Positions 24,879 through 32,390 are shown, counted from the stretch's first letter. The stretch is DNA of 32,740 bases from Paracoccaceae bacterium (GCA_027484915.1 JAIXSA010000019.1:1-32740); one strand, 5' to 3'. The notes: generated by a model not told the origin, from the letters alone. A program made the numbers and translations.

Positions 24879-25487
24879 TCACTCTTTCCCGGGCTCGTCC
24901 TCGATCAAGAACCGCTGCAGCGCCATGAAGTTCAGCATCAGGAACAGAAACAATGCCGCCGGCATGGCGAAGGTCTCAAGAATGACCCAGACCTTCTCGG
25001 ACTGGGTGCGCCAGATGACCTCGTTGGCGATGGCAAGGGCCGCGAACATCATCGCCAGCCTGCGGGTCAGGATCATCCAACCCTCTGGTTTCATGGGCAA
25101 AGCCTCGGCCATCACCCATTGAAGAAGGCTCCGCCCCCGCAGCAGCCCGGCGCCAAGGATCACGGCGAAGGTGCCATAGACGAAGGTCGTCTTCATCTTG
25201 AAGAAGGTGGCGTCGTTGAACCAGGCCGTCAGGCCGCCGAAAAAGATCACCATCACGGCCACGAATATCTGCATGCGGCTGATCGTTCCCGTCAACAACC
25301 AGAGCGTGAATGTCGAGACCAGCAGAAGCGGCACCAGGATCAGGGCTGCCACAATGAAGCCAGAATACTCCGTGCCCCCAAGGCTGTAGGTCTGGTCCTT
25401 GATCCGCATGTAGATCACGAAGAACAGAATCGTCGGCCCCAGCTCCAACGCCTGCTTGAGTATCGGGTTGATCTTCCGCTCGGCCAT
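24879..25487 (-). CDS. yciB: Septation protein A / inner membrane protein YciB
   Basis: A 202-residue inner-membrane protein of the YciB/IspA (septation protein A) family, linked in other bacteria to cell-envelope synthesis and intracellular septation. About five transmembrane helices are visible, with the conserved opening KQALELGPTILFFVIYM, the FFGGLTAWFNDATFFKMKTT block and the LNEVIW-like AIANEVIWRTQSEKVW. The true start is the ATG at 25487 (MAERKINPILKQ), which overlaps the upstream EamA stop as TAATG; the longer open frame upstream is an unrelated reading. A charged tail (EDEPGKE) ends the protein. Translational coupling to the transporter is likely. Confidence 0.93.
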   Translation of the reverse strand: MAERKINPILKQALELGPTILFFVIYMRIKDQTYSLGGTEYSGFIVAALILVPLLLVSTFTLWLLTGTISRMQIFVAVMVIFFGGLTAWFNDATFFKMKTTFVYGTFAVILGAGLLRGRSLLQWVMAEALPMKPEGWMILTRRLAMMFAALAIANEVIWRTQSEKVWVILETFAMPAALFLFLMLNFMALQRFLIEDEPGKE

Positions 25488-26386
25488 TATCCCGCCCATT
25501 CCATGATGACTGCGCCCAGCGCGATCAGGGCCATCAGCCCGGCCCGCACGGGCCCCACCTTCTCGCCCAGAACCAGCCAGCCGATCAAGGCGGCAAATAC
25601 GGTACTGGTCTCGCGCAGGACCGCAGCTTCGCCGACCTTGTCCAGCCTTGTGGCCAGCATGATCGAGCCGAAGCTGAAATAGGCGACGAAGGCGCCCAGC
25701 ACACCCCGTTTCATCAGGGGCAGGACCTCGGCGGCGGGAAGCTGCCGCCAGCGTCGATGCGTGACCAGCGGGATGAAGATCCCGTCCAGCATGAAGAACC
25801 ACGCCAGAAAGGTGAACGGATCCGCCGTCGCCCGGATGCCATAGGCGTCATAGGTGGTGTAGCAGGCCACCATCGCCCCCGTCGCCACCGCAAGCCACAG
25901 CGCCGGCACCATCGTCGCGCGGTCAACCGTCACGGTCCGCAGGTTCCACACCGCAAGCCCCAGGATACCGCCCACCAGCAGCGCCAGCCCCGCCCATTGG
26001 CCGGGCGAGAAGATCTCGCCAAAAACGATGCCCGCGCCGATCACCGTGAAGAACGGTCCCGTGCCCCGCACGACCGGATAGACCACGGTGAAGGCCCCCC
26101 GGGTGTAGGTCATCGCCTGCAGCACCTTGTAGACGATGTGGATCACCACCGCGCCCGCGAAGATTGGCCACATGTGGGCTTCCGGCCAAGGGACGACGAA
26201 CAAGGCGAAGGGTGCCGCGATCACCCCGTAGCTGACGTCGATGGCCGCCCGGCTAAGCCAGGGGTCATGCCGCCCCTTCTGCAATGCTCCGAAAAGCGCA
26301 TGCAGCACCGCCGCGAGCAGCGCCAGCACCAGCGCCGCATCATGCCCCGCCGGGGTGCCCTCAATGGACCGCAGGAACTCGGTCAC
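25487..26386 (-). CDS. EamA-family (DMT) transporter
   Basis: A 299-residue membrane protein with about ten transmembrane helices in two repeated halves, the layout of drug/metabolite transporters with two EamA domains. The first half includes LHALFGALQKGRHDPWLS and YTRGAFTVVYPVVRGTGPFF; the second includes VGEAAVLRETSTVFAALIGW and the closing GEKVGPVRAGLMALIALGAV. The substrate is unknown. The start is GTG at 26386 with AGGG about 8 bases upstream. It lies 77 bases after ftsY and overlaps yciB by one base, forming a probable ftsY-EamA-yciB run; ftsY and yciB suggest membrane biogenesis context, but the transporter may be unrelated. Confidence 0.87.
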   Translation of the reverse strand: MTEFLRSIEGTPAGHDAALVLALLAAVLHALFGALQKGRHDPWLSRAAIDVSYGVIAAPFALFVVPWPEAHMWPIFAGAVVIHIVYKVLQAMTYTRGAFTVVYPVVRGTGPFFTVIGAGIVFGEIFSPGQWAGLALLVGGILGLAVWNLRTVTVDRATMVPALWLAVATGAMVACYTTYDAYGIRATADPFTFLAWFFMLDGIFIPLVTHRRWRQLPAAEVLPLMKRGVLGAFVAYFSFGSIMLATRLDKVGEAAVLRETSTVFAALIGWLVLGEKVGPVRAGLMALIALGAVIMEWAG

Positions 26387-26463
26387 GTCACGGCCCTAAG
26401 GCGCATCGCAGGGGGTCACGCCGACCGGCAATCCACCGCTGGGGGCCAGATGTCCGGCGCGGA

Positions 26464-27630
26464 TCACCCCTCGGCCCCGACCAGCGCGCGGGCGAACTCC
26501 TCGGGGTCGAAGGGCGCCAAGTCGTCGATCTGCTCGCCCACGCCGATGGCATGGATCGGCAGGCCGAACTTGTCGGCCAAGGCCACCAGCACCCCGCCCT
26601 TCGCTGTCCCGTCAAGCTTGGTCATGACCAGGCCGCTGACATCGGCGATCTTGCGGAAGATGTCGACTTGCGCCACCGCGTTCTGGCCCGTGGTCGCATC
26701 CAGCACCAAAAGCGTGTTGTGCGGCGCCGTGGGGTCGACCTTGCGGATCACCCGAACGATCTTGGCCAGCTCCTCCATCAGGTCCTGCCGGTTCTGCAAC
26801 CGCCCTGCCGTGTCGATCATCAGAAGGTCCGCGCCATCCGCCCGCGCCTTGGTCAGCGCGTCAAACGCCAGCGAGGCGGGGTCCGACCCTTCCGGCGCGG
26901 TCAGCACCGGCACCCCGGCGCGCTGGCCCCAGATCTGCAACTGCTCCACCGCCGCCGCGCGGAACGTGTCGCCTGCCGCGATGACCACGGTCTTGCCCGC
27001 CGCCTTGAACTGGCTCGCAAGCTTGCCGATGGTCGTGGTCTTGCCCGACCCGTTCACGCCCACCACCAGCACGACCTGCGGCTTTTGCGGATAGATCGGC
27101 ATCGGCCGCGCTACCGGCTCCATGATCCGCGCCACTTCGGCCACCAGCGCCGCGCGCAGCTCGCGGGTCGAGATCTTCCGCCCGAACCGCCCCTCGGCGA
27201 TGTTGGCCGTCACCCGCACCGCCGTATCGACGCCCATGTCGGCCTGGATCAGCAATTCCTCCAGGCTTTCCAGCATCGCATCGTCCAGAACGCGCCGGGG
27301 TTCCTCGACCGCAGTACGCCCGAAGAGCCGCCCCAGAAGGCTGGGCTTCGCGGATTTGGGGTCGGTCCCCGCCTCGCGACGGTCGGACGGCGCGGGGTCC
27401 TCCGGCATCGGCGCGACCGGCTCTGGATCGGTCGCTGGCGGCACTTCCGGCAGGTCCGGCTCCGGCAGCTCCGGCACCGGCGGCTCGGGCAGTTCCGGAC
27501 CCCGGTCCGGCACCTCGCGCGGCGGGGTCTTCGGGTCCTCGGACCCTTCGGCCACCAGCGCCTCCAGCCCCTCGCCGATCTTGTCCGAAGACCGGAACAT
27601 CCGCTCCTTGAGCTTCTTGAAGAACGACAT
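26464..27630 (-). CDS. ftsY: Signal recognition particle receptor FtsY
   Basis: A 388-residue SRP receptor GTPase, which docks Ffh-ribosome complexes at the inner membrane for insertion of membrane proteins. The N-terminus has a basic amphipathic start (MSFFKKLKERMFRSSDKIGE) typical of membrane targeting. Residues about 36-84 are an acidic proline/glutamate-rich linker with PEP/PELPEP repeats. The helical N domain follows, then the G domain: GVNGSGKTTTIGKLA (191-205), DTFRAAAVEQL, DLLMIDTAGRLQNR, TKLDGTAKGG and GVGEQIDDLAPFD at the end. The ATG at 27630 was chosen because the basic helix begins there; the open frame continues 31 codons upstream without support. It lies 76 bases after a lysoplasmalogenase-like gene. 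Confidence 0.97.
   Translation of the reverse strand: MSFFKKLKERMFRSSDKIGEGLEALVAEGSEDPKTPPREVPDRGPELPEPPVPELPEPDLPEVPPATDPEPVAPMPEDPAPSDRREAGTDPKSAKPSLLGRLFGRTAVEEPRRVLDDAMLESLEELLIQADMGVDTAVRVTANIAEGRFGRKISTRELRAALVAEVARIMEPVARPMPIYPQKPQVVLVVGVNGSGKTTTIGKLASQFKAAGKTVVIAAGDTFRAAAVEQLQIWGQRAGVPVLTAPEGSDPASLAFDALTKARADGADLLMIDTAGRLQNRQDLMEELAKIVRVIRKVDPTAPHNTLLVLDATTGQNAVAQVDIFRKIADVSGLVMTKLDGTAKGGVLVALADKFGLPIHAIGVGEQIDDLAPFDPEEFARALVGAEG
27430..27525 (-). repeat. GC-rich degenerate repeat coding the FtsY linker
   Basis: Within ftsY the plus strand shows repeated variants of GGCAGNTCCGG and CTCCGGCACCGG. They encode PELPEP/PDLPEV-type repeats of the acidic linker and probably vary in copy number between strains. 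Confidence 0.6.
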
Positions 27631-27706
27631 GGGCTGCACCCCCGGGGCTGTTTCCCCTTCACCTAGTCGCTTTGTCCCGCCATTGGAAGGCGGTCCCCGA
27701 TCCGGC

Positions 27707-28405
27707 TCAGCCCGCGCCCGCATAAAGCATGGCGCCCCAAAGGATCAGCGCCTGTCCGGCCCAATAGGCAGGCCACAATGCCAGCGCCAGCCGCTTTCGC
27801 CAAGCGGCCGATTTCACCACGAAAAGCTGCAGCGCCAGCATCAGGTCCGACAGGATGAAAAGCGTTGCTCCCAGCCGCAGTTCCGTCTGCCCCGGATGGG
27901 TCGGCAACAGCACCGCAGCCACACCCATCAGTCCGATCAGCCCGACATAGCCCCGAACCGGAGGACGCAGTTCTCCAGTGCGCGGGGCAAGCCAGACTTC
28001 GGTCGACAGAAACAGTACCAGCAGAACCGCCAGCGCCGTGACCTCGCCGATGCCCAGCCCGTCGAACCTCAGATCACCCGACCGCCAGATGAACCCGCCC
28101 GCATAGGCCAGATGCCCCAGCCCGAAGGCCGCCACTCCGGCCAGAAACCGCTGCATCCCGCCCAGCGCGAGAAGAAGGTCGCCCAGCGCCCCCAGCGCAA
28201 GGCCCAGCGGGATCAGCCAGAACCAGCCGCCGTACGGCATCGCCAGCGCCAACAGCGCCAACAGCCCCGTCGCGGCCGTCTTCACCGCCGCCCCTGCATT
28301 CCCCTTCACCTCGCGCGTCGCAAAGCCCAGCCAGTAGGCCACCGCCGCCGCCAACGACAACAAGGCTGTTGCAAGCGCCAGCGTTTCGCCCAAGTTGTCC
28401 GGCAT
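27707..28405 (-). CDS. Lysoplasmalogenase-like (YhhN/TMEM86) membrane protein
   Basis: A 232-residue membrane protein with about eight hydrophobic helices matching the YhhN family. Conserved acidic motifs are ALGDLLLAL in the third helix region and ILSDLMLALQLF near the end, with GHLAYAGGF between them. Characterised members hydrolyse the vinyl-ether bond of lysoplasmalogens; in bacteria without plasmalogens the role is unclear. I used the ATG at 28405 (MPDNLGET) because CAGGGGG lies 6 bases upstream; a longer reading adds 9 unsupported residues. It is divergent from the AlkB-type gene, with a 52-base gap. Confidence 0.8.
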   Translation of the reverse strand: MPDNLGETLALATALLSLAAAVAYWLGFATREVKGNAGAAVKTAATGLLALLALAMPYGGWFWLIPLGLALGALGDLLLALGGMQRFLAGVAAFGLGHLAYAGGFIWRSGDLRFDGLGIGEVTALAVLLVLFLSTEVWLAPRTGELRPPVRGYVGLIGLMGVAAVLLPTHPGQTELRLGATLFILSDLMLALQLFVVKSAAWRKRLALALWPAYWAGQALILWGAMLYAGAG

Positions 28406-28457
28406 CAAAGCCCCCTGACCTGTCCCCGCCACCAGACTTCACCGGACCAAGCCCCCG

Positions 28458-29510
28458 ATGCAAGCCCGCCGCCCCCTGCCGCTGTCCGCCTTCGCGCTGG
28501 TGGCCCTTGCCCCTCTGCCGCTTTTCGCAGCCGGGGTCGCGCAAGGCGGGGTCTGGCTCTGGGCGGCGTTTCTTTACATGGCGGTCCTCACGCTTTTGCT
28601 CGACCAGCTCGTCCCCCTGACAGCCGGCACCGCCGAGGATGCCGAGTTTCCCGCCGCCGACGCCCTGCTCGTCGCAGTGGCGCTGTGCGCGCTGGCCGTC
28701 CTGCCGCTGGCCACCTGGGCCATCGCCGGCGACAGCCCGCTTGATGGAGGCGAGAAGGTCCTTCTCTTCTTTGCCACCGGCTTCTGGCTGGGCCAGGTCG
28801 CCCATCCCGCGGCGCATGAACTGATCCACCGCCCCAAGCGCCCGCTTTTCCGGCTTGGCGCCGCCGTCTACGCCGCAATCCTCTTCGGGCAGCACGCCTC
28901 GGCCCACCGTCTGGTGCACCACCGGGCCGTGGCGACCCGCGACGACCCCAACACCGCGCGCGAGGGCGAGGGCTTCTACCGCTTTGCCCGTCGTGCCTGG
29001 GCGGGCAGCTTCCGCGAAGGCGCGAGGGCCGAAACCGCGCTGCGCGCCGGTCGTCCCGGCACCCACCCCTATGCGCTGTACCTGGCCACAAGCGCCGTCG
29101 CGCTGATCTTGGCCACCCTGATCGCAGGGCTGCCCGGCCTTCTGGCCTGGTGCGGCCTTGCGCTTCATGCCCAAAGCCAGATCCTTCTGTCCGACTACGT
29201 CCAGCACTACGGGCTGACCCGCGCCCGCCTGCCCGGCAGCAAGCTGGAACCCGTCGGCCTGCACCACAGCTGGAACACCGCGCACTGGTTCACCTCGGCC
29301 CTGATGCTGAACGCGCCGCGCCATTCCGACCACCACGTCCACCCCGCCCGTCCCTTCCCCGCGCTGCGCCTGCCCGACGAGGCCCCCCGCCTGCCCTGGC
29401 CCCTGCCCTTCGCCTGCATGCTGGCACTTTCCCCGCGCCTCTGGCGTCGCGCGATGGCCCCGCACCTGCAGCGTCTGCGGGAAACCCGACCCCGCAACAC
29501 GGCGGCTTGA
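28458..29510 (+). CDS. alkB: AlkB-family alkane/fatty-acid monooxygenase
   Basis: A 350-residue integral-membrane non-haem di-iron protein. The histidine boxes are in order: HELIHR (120-125), HRLVHH (150-155) followed by VATRDDPNTAREGEGF, DYVQHYGL (246-253, usually NYVEHYGL), and HSDHHVHP (289-296). Hydrophobic helices fill residues 10-115 and 205-240. AlkB enzymes hydroxylate medium-chain alkanes or fatty acids at the terminal position and need rubredoxin and its reductase, neither of which is here. The protein is shorter than the roughly 400-residue Pseudomonas enzyme; the family extends to other substrates, so the alkane is not certain. The small-protein array starts 55 bases downstream on the same strand and could share its transcript. 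Confidence 0.9.
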   Translation: MQARRPLPLSAFALVALAPLPLFAAGVAQGGVWLWAAFLYMAVLTLLLDQLVPLTAGTAEDAEFPAADALLVAVALCALAVLPLATWAIAGDSPLDGGEKVLLFFATGFWLGQVAHPAAHELIHRPKRPLFRLGAAVYAAILFGQHASAHRLVHHRAVATRDDPNTAREGEGFYRFARRAWAGSFREGARAETALRAGRPGTHPYALYLATSAVALILATLIAGLPGLLAWCGLALHAQSQILLSDYVQHYGLTRARLPGSKLEPVGLHHSWNTAHWFTSALMLNAPRHSDHHVHPARPFPALRLPDEAPRLPWPLPFACMLALSPRLWRRAMAPHLQRLRETRPRNTAA

Positions 29511-29565
29511 CTGGCCATCGCGGCCACTCTCTGGCACTCTCTGCCCGATCCAAACGGAGTCCCGG

Positions 29566-29958
29566 ATGCGTAGCCTGATCCTGTCGCTTGTCCTGTCCTC
29601 GACCCCGGCCTTCGCCGAGACACCCCTGAACGCCGAGCAATTCGACGCCGCCACCCGGGGCGACACGATCACCTACGACTACGGCGGCGGTCTTTTCGGC
29701 ACCGAAGAATACCTCGACGGCCGCCGCGTCCGCTGGGCCTTCGAGGGCGACCTGTGCATCTACGGCGTATGGTACCAGAAGGACGACCAGATCTGCTTTG
29801 AATACGAAAACGAACCCGGCGCGGCCTGCTGGCTCTATTTCCTTGAGGACGGCAAGATCCGTGGCCGTTACATGGGCGAAGGCGGCGGATGGGAGATCCT
29901 GGAATCCTCCCGCGACGGCGGTCCCCTGCCCTGTGCCGGACCGGACGTGGGGGTCTGA
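29566..29958 (+). CDS. Array protein 1: small exported four-cysteine protein
   Basis: A 130-residue protein with signal peptide MRSLILSLVLSSTPAFA. Cysteines lie at 64, 77, 88 and 123. It has FGTEEYLDGRRVRWAFEG, close to array protein 4 in the FGTEEYL part and to protein 2 in WAFEG. It ends LPCAGPDVGV. It has the best ribosome site of the array (GGAG, 7 bases before the ATG). It is the first gene of the run, following the AlkB gene by 55 bases; a short inverted repeat (TGGCC-atcgc-GGCCA) in that gap is too weak to be a convincing terminator. Confidence 0.88.
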   Translation: MRSLILSLVLSSTPAFAETPLNAEQFDAATRGDTITYDYGGGLFGTEEYLDGRRVRWAFEGDLCIYGVWYQKDDQICFEYENEPGAACWLYFLEDGKIRGRYMGEGGGWEILESSRDGGPLPCAGPDVGV

Positions 29959-30353
29959 TGCGGGCCTTGGTCCTGATCCTCGCCGCCCCCGCCAGCGCCG
30001 AGACACCCCTTTCCGCCGAGGCTTTCGCCGCCCATGTCGGCAGCGATACCATCACCTACGCCTACAGCACCGGCACCCGGGGCACGGCGGACTACGGACC
30101 GGACGGGACCCTCCTCTGGGCCTTCGAGGGCGAGCCTTGCTTCGACGGCATCTGGTTCGCCCGCAACGACGAGATCTGCTTCGCCTATCCCGACGGCCGC
30201 CTCTCGGCCTGCTGGCATTTCTTCCTGGACGGCCAGCGACTTCGCGGCGCTGCGACCGAGCTCGGCTCCGGCAGTACCGACCCCGTGACGATCCGCGAGA
30301 CCGGCCGCACCGACCAGGCCCTCGCCTGTCCCGGGCCCCAGGTCGGGGTCTGA
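29958..30353 (+). CDS. Array protein 2: small exported four-cysteine protein
   Basis: A 131-residue protein whose ATG shares one base with the preceding stop (TGATG). The signal peptide is short (MRALVLILAAPASA). Cysteines lie at 61, 74, 85 and 124. It is the most divergent of the first six: the common EYLPxR-x-VRW block is replaced by ADYGPDGTLLWAFEGE, and the gap between the last two cysteines is four residues longer than in most copies. It ends ACPGPQVGV. Its closest partner in the array is protein 1 (shared DTITY and WAFEG). Confidence 0.87.
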   Translation: MRALVLILAAPASAETPLSAEAFAAHVGSDTITYAYSTGTRGTADYGPDGTLLWAFEGEPCFDGIWFARNDEICFAYPDGRLSACWHFFLDGQRLRGAATELGSGSTDPVTIRETGRTDQALACPGPQVGV

Positions 30354-30356
30354 CCG

Positions 30357-30746
30357 ATGCGCGCTTTTGCCTTCGCTCTTCTCCTTGCCACCCCCGCCAT
30401 CGCCCAGACCCCGATGACCGCCGAAGAGTTCGAAGCCTTCGCCACCGGCAAGATGCTCGACTACTTCTCGGACGGCCAGGTCTTCGGGCGCGAGGTCTAC
30501 CTGCCCGGCCGCCAGGTCCGCTGGGCCTTCACCGCCGAGGAATGCAAGCTTGGCCACGGGTATCCTGAGGGCGAGCAGATCTGCTTTCTCTACGACGGCG
30601 ACCCTGAACCGAAATGCTGGCGCATCTGGCCCAACGGCGACGGACTGGCCGCAAGCTACGCGACCGACACCCCCGATATCCCGCCACGCGACGTGCGCGA
30701 GACGACCGAGCCTTTGGCCTGCCCCGGCCCGGACGTGGGGGTCTGA
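30357..30746 (+). CDS. Array protein 3: small exported four-cysteine protein
   Basis: A 129-residue protein starting three bases after the preceding stop. Signal peptide MRAFAFALLLATPAIA; cysteines at 63, 76, 87 and 122. Its N-terminal mature part (PMTAEEFEAFATGKMLDY) closely matches array protein 5, while its middle and end (CKLGHGYPEG, YDGDPEPKCW, RETTEPLACPGP) match array protein 6, so it looks like a mosaic of two neighbours. It ends ACPGPDVGV, encoded by codons ending in a GGGG tract that can serve as the next ribosome site. Confidence 0.88.
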   Translation: MRAFAFALLLATPAIAQTPMTAEEFEAFATGKMLDYFSDGQVFGREVYLPGRQVRWAFTAEECKLGHGYPEGEQICFLYDGDPEPKCWRIWPNGDGLAASYATDTPDIPPRDVRETTEPLACPGPDVGV

Positions 30747-30749
30747 CCG

Positions 30750-31139
30750 ATGCGCCAGCTTGCCTTCTCCCTCCTCCTTGCAGCACCGGCGCTTGCTGAA
30801 ACGCCCTTCACCGCCGACCAGTTTCAGGCGCATGTCACCGGCAAGACCGTGACCTACCAGCAGGGCGACTACATCTTCGGCACCGAGGAATACCTCCCCG
30901 ACCGAAAGGTCCGCTGGTCCGTTTCGCCCGACATGTGCCAATACGGCAGCTGGTATCCGCAGGATGACGACATCTGCTTTGTCTACGAATACGATCCCGT
31001 CCCGCATTGCTGGACCTTCTGGCTAAGGGACGGCGCGCTTGTCGCCCTGTCCACCGACGGCCTGCCCGGCCAAGAGCTGTACGAGATCCAGGCCAGCGAC
31101 CAGCCGCTTGCCTGCCCAGGACCCGAGGTCGGCGTCTGA
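30750..31139 (+). CDS. Array protein 4: small exported four-cysteine protein
   Basis: A 129-residue protein starting three bases after its predecessor's stop. Signal peptide MRQLAFSLLLAAPALA, then ETPFTADQFQAHVTGKTVTY. Cysteines lie at 63, 76, 87 and 122. It is close to the array consensus: FGTEEYLPDRKVRW, CQYGSWYPQDDDICFVYE, HCWTFW and ACPGPEVGV. The next gene's start overlaps its stop (TGATG). It and protein 6 share the TADQF opening, which alternates with the PMTxxxFEAF opening of proteins 3, 5 and 7. Confidence 0.88.
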   Translation: MRQLAFSLLLAAPALAETPFTADQFQAHVTGKTVTYQQGDYIFGTEEYLPDRKVRWSVSPDMCQYGSWYPQDDDICFVYEYDPVPHCWTFWLRDGALVALSTDGLPGQELYEIQASDQPLACPGPEVGV

Positions 31140-31543
31140 TGCGTGCAGCACTTCTGGTCCTGTTTTCCGCCACCGCCCTTGGCGCCGAAACCCCGCTGGC
31201 CGCCGCCAAGCCGATGACGCCAAAGGAGTTCGAGGCCTTCGCCACCGGCCGCACCCTCGACTATGCTGTCGACGGCACCGTCCTGGGGTCCGAAGCCTAT
31301 TTCCCCGACCGCAGCGTCCGCGATGCAGATACCGGCGGCCCCTGCCGTGCGGGCCACTGGTATTCCGACGGCCCCGCCATCTGCTTCGTCTATGACGGCA
31401 ACGACCGTCGCCACTGCTGGCATTACTGGCGCCAGGGCGGGCAGGTACTGGCAAAGCCCGTCACCGCCAGCCCGGACGAACCGGCCCAGATCGTGACGCC
31501 TGCCACCACCCCGCTTGCCTGCACCCCCGAGGTCGGGGTCTGA
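31139..31543 (+). CDS. Array protein 5: small exported four-cysteine protein
   Basis: A 134-residue protein, the longest of the array because of five extra residues (AAAKP) before MTPKEFEAFATGRTLDY. Signal peptide MRAALLVLFSATALGA. Cysteines at 69, 82, 93 and 128 keep the common spacing. The usual VRW is VRD, and the C-terminal block is LACTPEVGV, lacking the Gly-Pro pair. I used the ATG that overlaps the previous stop by one base; the same frame is open further upstream but inside protein 4. Confidence 0.87.
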   Translation: MRAALLVLFSATALGAETPLAAAKPMTPKEFEAFATGRTLDYAVDGTVLGSEAYFPDRSVRDADTGGPCRAGHWYSDGPAICFVYDGNDRRHCWHYWRQGGQVLAKPVTASPDEPAQIVTPATTPLACTPEVGV

Positions 31544-31544
31544 C

Positions 31545-31934
31545 ATGCGCGCAGCCCTCCTTTCCTTGGTCCTGGTATCGCAGGCCGCCGCTGAAGCCCC
31601 GCTCACCGCCGATCAGTTCGACGCCCTGACCCTTGGCCGCACCCTGACTTGGGCCGAGTTCGGCCAGGTCTACGGGGTCGAGCAATACCTCCCCGACCGC
31701 CGTGTCCGCTGGACCGTCCTGGGCGACGACTGCAAGCTTGGCCACTGGTATCCCGAAGGCCAGATGATCTGCTTTCAGTACGAGGACGACCCCGAACCCG
31801 ACTGCTGGACCATCACCCCGGGCGCAACCGGGCTTGATGCCCGCTACGCCGGCAGCGCCGCCGACTCCGTCCCCGTCGTCGTGAAAGAGACCACCGAACC
31901 GATGGCCTGCTTCGGCCCCGAGGTCGGCGCATGA
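31545..31934 (+). CDS. Array protein 6: small exported four-cysteine protein
   Basis: A 129-residue protein with its ATG one base after the preceding stop. Signal peptide MRAALLSLVLVSQAAA, nearly the same first residues as protein 5 (MRAALL). Cysteines at 63, 76, 87 and 122. CKLGHWYPEGQMICFQYEDD and the DPEPDCWTI run are very similar to protein 3. It ends ACFGPEVGA, with Ala in place of the last Val. It overlaps protein 7 by four bases (ATGA). Confidence 0.88.
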   Translation: MRAALLSLVLVSQAAAEAPLTADQFDALTLGRTLTWAEFGQVYGVEQYLPDRRVRWTVLGDDCKLGHWYPEGQMICFQYEDDPEPDCWTITPGATGLDARYAGSAADSVPVVVKETTEPMACFGPEVGA

Positions 31935-32320
31935 CCCGCCTTCTCCTCGCCCTCGCGTTGATCCCGTTGCCGGTGATGGCCGAAACCGACCCGCCGATGA
32001 CCCCCGAAGCGTTCGAGGCCTTCGTGCAGGGACGCACCTTCGACACCCATGACCAGACGGGCAGCTACGGGGTGGAAACCTTCCTGCCCGGCCGCAAGGC
32101 CATCTGGCGGGATGCGAACCAGTGCATGGAGGGGACCTGGCGGGTGCAGGGTGACCAGATCTGCTTCGACTACCAGGGCGATCCTACGTCCTATTGCTGG
32201 ACCTACCATGACCGCGGCGACTGGCTGATGGCCTGGCTTGATGGCGACCGGGGAACCGACCCGATCATGCTCTACCCCGCCGACGAGGTCGTCACCTGCG
32301 ACGGCTACTTCGGTGTCTGA
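31931..32320 (+). CDS. Array protein 7: small exported four-cysteine protein
   Basis: A 129-residue protein and the most diverged copy. Signal peptide MTRLLLALALIPLPVMA. It has PPMTPEAFEAFVQGRTFD, then YGVETFLPGRKAIW in place of VRW. Cysteines at 65, 78, 89 and 123 keep the C-x12-C-x10-C spacing. The last block is TCDGYFGV, so the GP-x-VGV tail, and with it the built-in downstream ribosome site, is lost at the very end of the array, where no further gene follows. A terminator lies 19 bases after the stop. Confidence 0.86.
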   Translation: MTRLLLALALIPLPVMAETDPPMTPEAFEAFVQGRTFDTHDQTGSYGVETFLPGRKAIWRDANQCMEGTWRVQGDQICFDYQGDPTSYCWTYHDRGDWLMAWLDGDRGTDPIMLYPADEVVTCDGYFGV

Positions 32321-32338
32321 CCGCGTTCCCGCAGACCC

Positions 32339-32362
32339 AAAATTCCTTGAGCAAGGAGTTTT
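32339..32362. terminator. Bidirectional intrinsic terminator after the array
   Basis: AAAA, then TTCCTT-gagc-AAGGAG (one G-T pair), then TTTT. The A-tract before and T-tract after make it usable for both the array (plus) and xseA (minus). It lies 19 bases after the last array gene. Confidence 0.8.
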
Positions 32363-32390
32363 CGGCCCAGATCCGGACGTGGTGACTGGT

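Larger units (their letters stand above)
29566..32320 (+). repeat. Tandem array of seven paralogous genes for small exported four-cysteine proteins
   Basis: Seven consecutive genes of 129-134 residues share one plan: a signal peptide ending AxA, then a polar stretch (usually ETP) with T/S-A-E-x-F, a region ending W or VRW, then C-x12-C-x10-C (the middle one within ICF, the third CW), and a fourth cysteine 34-39 residues later within (A/P)C-x-GP-x-VGV. The first three cysteines have exactly the same spacing in all seven. Adjacent genes overlap by 1 or 4 bases or are separated by 1-3, so the array is one operon. The family is not recognised; a small disulfide-bonded periplasmic fold is inferred. 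Confidence 0.9.

Noticed and set aside
25509-25802. Upstream extension of the yciB reading frame (to 25802)
   Set aside because: The YciB family begins at MAERKINP; the extension overlaps the EamA gene in another frame and has no supporting start.
29512-29526. Possible terminator between alkB and the array (TGGCC-atcgc-GGCCA)
   Set aside because: Five-base stem and no T-run; too weak to call.
29566-32320. Array as a toxin-immunity or phage-defence cassette
   Set aside because: All seven products share the same signal peptide and fold plan; there is no partner gene, nuclease, polymorphic toxin motif or mobile element nearby.
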